Shown here: piece after piece, positions 56,351-64,000 of the stretch
Position numbering within the stretch: position 1 is the first letter of the stretch
Layout: every line of letters begins with the position of its first letter
Source of the DNA: Isoetes taiwanensis
Lineage: Eukaryota > Streptophyta > Lycopodiopsida > Isoetales > Isoetaceae
NCBI GenBank assembly: GCA_021234155.1
Contig: JAJEKV010000078.1
Span: 932,001-996,000, forward strand
Length of the DNA stretch: 64,000 nucleotides
Direction: 5' to 3'
Program-made: the position numbers and the translations under genes
The notes under the pieces: generated by a model
What the model was told of the DNA's origin: nothing
What the model saw: only the letters and a program-made list of their open reading frames with translations
Databases searched by the model: none

Positions 56351-58264
56351 ACTTCTACTAAGGGAGGAGAATGCCTTATTATGCAAAAAGAAAATAAACC
56401 AGATTTTGTCCTAATGTTAACCTTTGGGTAAGCAAGGGAATCTTATGGCTTGGCCAACATAGCATTGATACCTATGTTTTACATGTAAATAGCACCACAT
56501 GCCAAATATATGCACATTGTAAATTGTGTTTCGTGCCAAATTATTGGTTAAGAACTTGTACAATTATAATAAGGTGCTGCACACGAGGGGTTGCCCTTCG
56601 GTGGCCCGAGTAGCGTAAATCAAAAGTTCTTGACAGTTTGCTGATTAATAATGTAGATCTTGTTGTGCAGTTTCTTCTTTCGTCATCAATGAATACAACT
56701 GTACGACTATGCCATATTGCAAGCCTTCTTACATAATACTTATAGTAAGCCTGGAGAGGAAGTTCTAAAAATGGCATAATTTATTGTCTTTATTTTGATG
56801 CATGTGTCCAGTTCTTCGTTGAGAAACATTTTCTGAATGGTGTGCCATGCAATGGATGGAAATGTTCGCATTTGGAGCATCATAAATAAGCTGGTCATTC
56901 TGGACAGACTTGGGAGAAAACAACGACTATTATTTCTTATACATCGTCTAGCAAGGTAAGGTTCCTTGCCCTCTGTTGAAAGTTCCTTCTGTTAGAAGTT
57001 TCCAATTACTGGCGCCCTTTAAATAGGCATGGAACATAGAAATGTACATGTTAATTGCTCAAGATAATTTGTTAAGGCGTTGTTATAATCGGAGTAAGAA
57101 TGAAGATCTTTGTAAGCATCGTTTTTGTTTTCGTCAAACTGGATGTAACCTACATGTAAATGAGTTTCTACTTCTAGGATAAGCGTGTATCTGCCAACAG
57201 GTGTTTTTACTTAAGCAAAGCAATGAAAGTCAAGTCATTGTGTACATATTGCTCATCATGAGTAAACTATTTAAAAAGAAGTGCATGTGTAATTCATTGA
57301 AAGTTATCTATTCTGGCTTCTCCTTGTCACACTATTTACTTAGTTACATTTTCATATGTGTATACATGATCTGCTAGAAAAGTCTAAGGTTTATCTAAGG
57401 TACTGAAGCTATAACCTTTTCTGAATGACCACCTGCATTACAAAGGCAGCTTGCAAATGTAGTTATGGTCAAATCATGACATGTGCTTATGGTTTAAGAT
57501 TCCATAGTCTATAAGTGATAATTATGTATTTACTTGGTTAGAGACTTTGGGCTGCCTGTAGTAAGTTATTTGGAAGTGATGAGGCCTAAAGGGATTTGTG
57601 GTTTACAGCTGAGTGTAAAAATTTAATTTAATCTGCTGATGTGATGTTCTATAGTCAATTGCTTGCTGAAAATCTTGAAAGTTCTTCGTTTGAAGAATTA
57701 TACATTTTCGATTTGTACGTTGACAAATTATACATTTCTGATACGTTGACAGACTTTTATGGATTTCATGCCTTCTCCAGGATTTGACAAAGAATTCAAC
57801 ATCATGACTCAGGTTGGCCATAGATATGGTTGGCGGAATGAAGTTATGCACGAATATGACATCATTCATAAGTATCTTACATATTGTAGTTGGTTCCTTT
57901 TTTTTTTTAAGTTAAAAAAGAAAGTAATTATGCCTATATGTTTGACTGATTTGTCTTCTAAAATCCCATAAATGGGATGTGTTTATACGTTTTATACCCT
58001 TTGTTGTTGAAGTTTATGGAATTGATGACGTTTGAGTCATTGCCTTTGGTGACAGTATTTACAACACAACACGTGTCTCATCATTAGCTGCATGGGCCAA
58101 ATGGAAATATCAAGGTTCAAATCCCTAGCTCTTAGATCAATAATCTATATATTGTTTTAATGTAAAAATAGATGTTTTAGTACGAAAACATTATACATTT
58201 TAAGCTCTACTTTAAAGACAATAATGGGATGTTTTCTGAAGATCTTTTAGTTTGTCATAAAAAC
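56351..58264. other. No gene recognised
   Basis: AT-rich. A sequence at 56571-56610, AAGGTGCTGCACACGAGGG then GTTGCCC, matches the right end of the 44.6-51.4 kb block in opposite orientation. At 58085-58126 TTAGCTGCATGGGCC and GGTTCAAATCCCT look like pol III boxes A and B of a SINE, but I see no clear tail. Confidence 0.45.
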
Positions 58265-60541
58265 CACTACAACAAGGTTTAAAATGAAACGCACTTATTT
58301 AAGAAGTGCGTTTGAAAGATTCCTTCTAAAAATTTACAAAATTCTAAAATACCCCTAAAAAGGACTCTTTTACTATCTTGTGTCTAAAGATTTATAAAAC
58401 TGCTTATGAAAACAGACATTTTAGGAAGACTTAACATTAAGGAGAAGAACAACAAAGAAAAATATCTCATTTTAGAGGGGAAAATGACCACTACGAAAGC
58501 CAAAGATTTATTATGGGGCAAACTCATATGATAAAATTAGACGCTTTTGTATCTTATCCCTTAGAACATTTATATTGGCTGTTATAGAAGACAAAAAATT
58601 TGTTATTTCACAACCATTTTGGCTAAACATCCTAATTGACCTTAAAAGACATTGGGAGACAGGTTGAACAAACCGCTTGAATGAAAAATTATTGTTTTTG
58701 CATCATATGGTATTACAAATGGTAATACATCCATGAAATCATGCGATTAGTTGAAGTTCCAACCGAGGATGCCGTATAAATTTATACCGAGGAAACGAAG
58801 TTGAAGTAGTGAAGCTCGTGATTACATGGCCTTTTTTTGTTGTTCTGAGATGTATTTATCATGTCTTTGGGCTTGCACAATACCAATCCACAATATAGTG
58901 ATGTTGAGAAGATAGTCAAGCTCCTTGTCAATGTTGAGAGTCTTCAAAGACAATTCCATCATCAGAAAGTGCAGTATGCCATCGCACATTTCTCCACAGA
59001 GAAGTATTTGTCTATCTTGCTTTTTTTTGCATTGCTTGCAAAGAAATAGGTAAACTTTTTTGGGGTTGCTACTCCTCGCACCCCTATGGACAAACTACGT
59101 AGTTTCCTTCTCGTTGAACACATGTGTCTCCATAACATTTTGGGGTCCTTTGCCTTTAGTAGCAGTTTTTGAGTACGCCTAAAGTGAAGTTAGCATGTGT
59201 GGAGAAAAAAAAAAGAAAAAATAACAACGGGATTCGACTAATTTATGCTCTAACATTGCATTACAAGGTCAGAGAATTTAGAACTATTTTAGAACTTTTT
59301 GAACTAAAAACTAAGAAAACTGCATAAAATTATCCCTTAAGTGTGTTATTTCAACAGTATTAAGTTGCAAAAACCTTTGGGAGCAAGAAAGACCCCACAA
59401 GATTTTGCACGATATAAACTTATACTCCTGGACTACATATTTTATGTATATATATATTTATATACATCTTAATATATATATATTTAATATATATACGTTC
59501 ACATATTTGTATATATAAAAAAAAACGGTATAAATTTATACCGCAGGAAGTCTCTCGGTATAGATTTATACCGCAAGACTTCTTTTTTTTTCGGATATAT
59601 ATATGTAAATATATATGTTATATATATATATATTATATATTTATATAATATACATATATATATATCTTTGGTATAAATTTATACCGAGAAAACTCTTGCG
59701 GTATAAATTTATACCGCTTAAGCCCTTTTGGTATAAATTTATACCGCTTGGGTCCTCTTCGGTATAAATTTATACCGCTCGAGTCCTTTTGCTGTATAAA
59801 TTTATACCACTCGAGTTCTTTTGTTGTATAAATCTATACCGCTCAAGTCTTCTTTATGTATAAATTTATCTGCGTGCAAACTCTCTAGCATACTATGTCC
59901 ACATATTACTATCTATTGAGGTATAAATTTATACCATCTTGAAATTTATTTGGAAGAAACTAAGGACTACAGAGAACAAATAAATTACAAAGTTTAAAAA
60001 GTCCGGATTGGATACATACGCCGCCATCAAGCAGATACGTAAGTCTATAGCAAGCTGGAGGAGCAAATAAGAGCAAGTGTATAAAGCAAAGCGCAAGCAT
60101 CTTCAACTTCAACTCGCGTGTGAGGCATACTTTAAGGTGACAATATTTGCTTCATTGAGGCAATATCAAAATGTGTTGCATTTTTTGCAATTTTGTTCAT
60201 AATTTTGTAGTGAATTCATAAACTTTGAACTAAATACGTTTTTGGGCACTCTTAGCGCTTGTTGTTTTTTTTCAATGTCTATTTTGTTTTGTCGTTAAAA
60301 ATATTACTATTTCTCAAACCAAACTAGGAGGCCAAAAAATGGTACCAAACAATTTTGAATGAAAGCTGAGTTCAAATTCCCCTCCAAAAATGGTGCCTAA
60401 AATATTCAAATTGTCACACTTGTCACAAATATACCAAGAAAAGGGCATTTTTTAAGGGAATTTTAGGGAATCTTTCAAAGATTCCTTTTGAAGTGCGTTT
60501 GCAGCAAATAAGTGCGTTTCATTTTAAACTTTGTTCTACCA
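58265..60541. mobile_element. CACTA-like non-autonomous element, ~2.28 kb
   Basis: The left end is CACTACAACAAGGTTTAAAA followed by TGAAACGCACTTATTT. The right end read inward is TGGTAGAACAAAGTTTAAAA followed by the same TGAAACGCACTTATTT. The left TIR is followed by an inverted AAGTGCGTTT, which makes a hairpin. CACTACAA is the classical CACTA start; the right end is degenerate. I could not settle the target duplication. There is no transposase. The interior holds AT-rich dinucleotide tracts (59440-59670) and an array of 18-bp palindromes. Confidence 0.7.
59526..59936. repeat. Array of 18-bp palindromes CGGTATAAATTTATACCG
   Basis: Perfect or near-perfect copies start at 59526, 59556, 59669, 59699, 59729, 59760, 59792, 59824, 59856 and 59919. 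A single outlying copy is at 58772. From 59669 to 59873 the spacing is regular at 30-32 bp, and the spacers share a CTCGAGTCCTTTT-type sequence. Where one half-site is mutated the other is often kept. Each copy is self-complementary and could fold or bind a symmetrical protein. Confidence 0.9.
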
Positions 60542-61084
60542 GTTAAAGAACAAATATCAATAAGATATATAGAGAAAAATAGTAACCATTCTTCGAGAAA
60601 TACTCAAGTTTTATATCAAAAAATGGAAATGTTTACAACTAAACCAATGCCAATTGCATTGTGAAAACACCATTGATTTCTCATGTTAAAGGTGCAGTCT
60701 TTATATCGTCTTTATAAAAAAACCATTAACAAGTATCTATATTCTTGTATAGAAAATCATGCCATTTTGTCTTAAGAACCAACATTGATGCAACAAATAA
60801 AGCTTAAATCATTACTAGTTTATGGCACACATCAATACATAATCAAAACATAAACCATTATTAAGACCATGGAATTAAACCAACCAAACTAACCACTATA
60901 AAAGACCATAGTATTAAACAGTTGTAACAAACTAGATTAATAAGCTATACAGAAGAACTACACTATATAACTATTCGTGGTTAATCAACATATTAACCCA
61001 CAAAGTAATATTACTTTATTATAGTGGTTTCATCAAAAAATTGTTGCAGAAAACTGATAATAATTTTTTTTTGGAGGCCTTGTG
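60542..61084. mobile_element. End fragment of the same CACTA-like family as 21242-29256
   Basis: The last ~130 bp match 29130-29256: TTAACCCAC, TAGTGGTTT, AACTGATAA and a final GGCCTTGTG at 61084. The upstream part has the family's AAACCACTA/AAGACCAT motifs. No left end was found, so the fragment is truncated or runs into the element at 58265. Confidence 0.6.
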
Positions 61085-61342
61085 TCAAGGGGACGTCATC
61101 TTGTAGAACCTGTCAAAACCACGTGCATTAACAGGAGGGGGCAATTTTTTATCCTTTTTCGTATGTATACTAGGGGTCATAGGGGTTTTTGGATGTTTTT
61201 CTAGTTATAGAACCATACGAAAAGGGGTCAAATTTGCCTATCAGAAACACGTATACTAGGGGTTTTTCGGCTATCCTATGCACGCAGGTGGCATATCCCA
61301 TATAAGGATGGTGCATCCCCGGGGTCTGATGTAACCACCACC

Positions 61343-61624
61343 ATGGCTGATGGAGAGGAGTTTCGTCCTGGATTCCAAGTTCAATATTGGGAGCCCATTG
61401 GAAGACACAAGAAGGGCAACTTGAAGGAGCAATACACCGACTGCTGGGAGAAGAAGCGGAGGGAAAATCGTGCCGATCCTCAAAGGAGGGAGTTGGTGGA
61501 GTGTGTGGTATGGTCATATCCAACTTGTCATATTCCAAAGGACAAAACACACAAGATCCCAAAAAGGGAGATGGACGAAGCCATGAGCGACCTCCATTAT
61601 ATATCATTGTATGAGGGTAGATAA
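61343..61624 (+). CDS. Hypothetical 93-residue frame
   Basis: The frame begins MADGEEFRPGFQVQYWEPIG and is rich in charged residues (CWEKKRRENRADPQRRELVE), with a moderate GC content higher than its surroundings. It looks more like real coding sequence than a chance frame, but I do not recognise it. No intron or upstream exon was identified. It could be a single-exon small gene or a captured exon. A minus-strand frame over the same region looks less protein-like. Confidence 0.3.
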   Translation: MADGEEFRPGFQVQYWEPIGRHKKGNLKEQYTDCWEKKRRENRADPQRRELVECVVWSYPTCHIPKDKTHKIPKREMDEAMSDLHYISLYEGR

Positions 61625-62700
61625 TATTGAGAAGCTTGAAAACTTTCTCAACTAGTGGTTTGTAAAATTTATGAGGAAAAAAAGTTACCCAGTTCTTTGT
61701 ATGTGATGTGTAATTCTATTCAAGCATTCAATTCTGAATTTTTTTTTTTCTATAGTATGTCCCATTTTCAGCCTGAGTCCCAAATGTCAAGATTTGACCC
61801 ACTTTAATTAAATTAGACTTCAAGATACACATTATCAAAACATGTAACCATCACCCTGCAATTTTATGGTACACCCTGCCATATACTCCACTGCTTATAA
61901 TGGCTGCCATGCTGCTTCTCCAGAGGATTCTATTTCTTTTGCTATAACACTAAGCATAAGTCCTGGTAAGGTGACCGAGAAGATAATGTGTCAAGACCCA
62001 GTTCGGCTTGCATTAAACCTAGAAGCTTGATCCTACAACATCAAACTTCGTCGGTTAAGCGGTTAGAACAGCCCCGACTGGCAACAGGGCTGACCAGTTT
62101 ACTGGCAACAGCCAGTTTGAAGCAGTCTTTGGCATATTCTAGGTATATGCTGGCATATACCTGGAATATGCCAAAAACCTTATGAGCAAGGGTTTGCCCT
62201 CCTAGGGGCAACCTAAAAATAACAAACTGATTTATATTATCATCCCTGTATATTACAAGAAATTTATCGCGGCGGCCGCGAACATTTCCTTTGTCTAGTC
62301 CAGTGCAAAGGTCACCTTGTGTTGTATATAAAATATTCGATGCAAAAGTTAAGGTTTCGCACCCTTGGAGGAGAATAAAATAGAATAGAATTATTGTCCC
62401 TTGTGCCCTAAGGCCCCTGGACTGATGTAGCATGGGCGAGCTCCCAAAAGGACGCTACTAGCACATCACGCTGGTATATTGTAGCCTTTTCTGAAGGCTT
62501 TTCTTGGTTTCTATTAGTACCGGCACCCCACTTATATTTGGCTTCGTGGCCATGCAAGAATGCTTTGCTATTACCAGCTTTGAGCTGTACACATTGTGGA
62601 TTTCACTGTCCCACCTTTAATAGTGGGTCAAATTATGAACCCTCAGTTTTTGGTGCACCAAAACTCGAATGTGGAAAAAGAACACCAGCTGGCGGGTTAA
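61625..62700. other. No gene; repeat termini
   Basis: Holds the inverted GGGTTGCCCC-family end (62111-62216) and a CGCGGCGGCCGCG palindrome after TACAAGAAATTTAT (62251-62283). Nothing coding was recognised. Confidence 0.5.
62111..62216 (-). repeat. GGTTGCCCCTAGG-family terminus (minus strand)
   Basis: Read on the minus strand from 62216, it aligns over about 110 bp with the plus strand from 44604. Shared parts include GGTTGCCCCTAGG, GGGCAAACCCT, AGGTATATGCC and CAAACTGGCTGTTGCC. Confidence 0.75.
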
Positions 62701-62701
62701 G

Positions 62702-64000
62702 CTACGGCCACATTATCAAGAATACAGCACTTAGGTAAAAATCCTGATTGTGTGAAGGAGATACTACCAAGATATCCCTCAGTTTTTCTGCCAAGGCCTT
62801 AGAAAAGATCTTGTACACCGTAGATAGCAAAGTTATAGGGCGCCAATCCGAGATGGTTTTGGGCTCTTTGCACTTAGGAATAAGGGAAATGCAACCAGTG
62901 TTGATGATCTTATCCAAGCTCCTGAACCAGCGAAACTCAGAGAAAGCATCACCAAGCTAATTCCAATAAGCTTGGAAAAAATCTGCAGGAAAACCATCCA
63001 AGCCTGAGCACTTATTCTTCTTTAAAGAGTCTACAACAGAATGCAAGTCATCGACAGTAATAGTTGATTCCAACTAAACATGTTGTTGTGGGAAAATAAT
63101 AGGATGGATCTTAGATAAAACTGCCTCCTGCATGTCCTCTTGGAAGGGCAGAGACTGATCAGCAAAAAAAAAGTAGAAAAATGATAAAAAAGAAACTGCT
63201 TCAACTGTATGGCATCAGAAATTTCAGAGCCATCAGGTAGAAGTAACGAAGATATGGAGCTGACACACGTCTTCTCCTTGCGTCCTAAAGAACAAGTGAG
63301 AGCACCTATCTCCCAATTTAAACCAATCCAAACCGGCCTTAATGCGAGCTTGAGTTGCCTGTATAGAGTCAATGTTTCTTATTTCTGCCAATAATTCTTT
63401 CTCTCGAATACCTGATGAAGGGGCTTGAGAAAGACACATTTGAAGCTCCATATAGAAAGCTAGTAGCCGATATAGTTGCCTGCGCCTTTCTACGTCCCCA
63501 CTGCTTAGCAAAAGATTTAACTACTGCCAAAGCGTCAACAACCCTAGACATACCTCGAAGACGAGATAATGTAGAGGACCAGGCATGCCTGCAGCCATTA
63601 GTAAACTCTGGGTCTGACAAATATCAAGTGTTAAGCTTGAAACAGGTTCTTGTAGCTCGTCTATGCACTGGCACTGTAACCGAAAGCCATTGTGGATTGT
63701 GATCAGATATGGAACTATCCAACATATTTGTCCTTTGCAAGTTACCCAGTAAGCTAGCAGCTATTACACTATAATACCCACGATCGTGTCGAGCTTAAGC
63801 TCTACCTGGTCCACTTCAACCATTACACCACGTAAAAGACTGTTCTGCATCAACCTCTACCATTCTGCAGTCCAGCACAAGCTGCCTCCACTGCTCACGT
63901 TCAAATCCCTGAACAACCTGTGTATCCTTACCACACCTATCTGCTTCAAACTCAACCATCTTAAAATCACCAAGTAGTAGCCATGCTACATTATGACCAA
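62702..64000 (-). pseudogene. L1-type LINE ORF2: endonuclease and start of reverse transcriptase
   Basis: On the minus strand from the window edge inward, the endonuclease shows LLLGDFKMVE (GDFN motif, Asn changed to Lys), SFTWCNG, and SDHNPQWLS (the SDH catalytic motif). Then a linker contains GLDWFKLGDRCSHLFF, the equivalent of the W-x-x-x-GDxN-x-x-FF segment. The RT begins with GCISLIPKCKEPKTISDWRP and ITLLSTVYKIFSKALAEKL. After about 62710 the similarity ends, so the RT catalytic core is missing. Stops and frameshifts occur throughout (near 63800, 63370 and 63230). The 5' part lies beyond the window. Confidence 0.85.

Noticed and set aside
58085-58126. Possible SINE head with box A and box B
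   Set aside because: The boxes are reasonable, but there is no recognisable body or tail and no second copy in the window.
59440-59670. AT-dinucleotide tracts as a matrix attachment site or origin
   Set aside because: Composition alone is not evidence, and such tracts are common in non-coding plant DNA.

Overview
This window looks like nuclear DNA from a land plant with a large, transposon-rich genome. The supporting evidence is a plant-type R2R3-MYB first exon, a NAC-domain exon, PLS-type PPR sequence, an ankyrin-repeat protein with a multi-pass PGG-like C-terminus, a fragment resembling the ARC6/PARC6 plastid-division family, and plant-type Copia, Gypsy, Mutator, CACTA, Helitron and LINE elements. 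The wording of the PPR motifs and the mix of families made me think of a fern, but I cannot prove that. No organelle genes, rRNA genes, CRISPR arrays or bacterial features were seen.

Layout. 1-5.3 kb: Helitron-type and tandem repeats, including a complete non-autonomous Helitron (2572-4415) whose empty site is preserved in a second copy of the same repeat near 52 kb. 6.3-8 kb: a decayed CACTA (TNP2-like) transposase. 9.0-9.75 kb: CGTCGTT repeats followed by an apparently intact two-exon small gene of unknown function. 10.1-15.7 kb: a GC-rich array of ~0.8-1.1 kb units, interrupted by a 1.55-kb Pack-MULE carrying MYB exon 1. 16-19.9 kb: more CGTCGTT repeats, a four-copy tandem hairpin repeat, and a pseudokinase-like gene with one in-frame stop. 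19.95-31.35 kb: a MuDR-like element split by an 8-kb CACTA-like element, which itself contains a 416-bp inverted-repeat element. 32.3-32.7 kb: a NAC exon fragment. 34.06-41.16 kb: an ankyrin/PGG gene (minus strand, 753 codons if the insertion is ignored) interrupted in its coding sequence by a 4.8-kb Copia element with identical LTRs and a 5-bp target duplication. 43.5-44.2 kb: a LINE C-terminal relic and a (TTCTA)n tract. 44.6-51.4 kb: a block present only in the second repeat copy, with a PPR pseudogene and an ARC6/PARC6-like fragment. 52.96-56.3 kb: a 5'-truncated Gypsy element. 58.3-60.5 kb: a CACTA-like non-autonomous element with an array of 18-bp palindromes. 62.7-64 kb: a LINE endonuclease/RT relic running off the window.

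Almost every gene-like stretch is a transposon protein or a host-gene fragment. The ankyrin/PGG gene would be a normal gene without the Copia insertion. The 152-residue gene at 9.2 kb is the only multi-exon reading frame that reads cleanly. The main value of the window is its stratigraphy: several insertions can be reconstructed to the base from target duplications, a paralogous empty site, or a reading frame that resumes on the other side.
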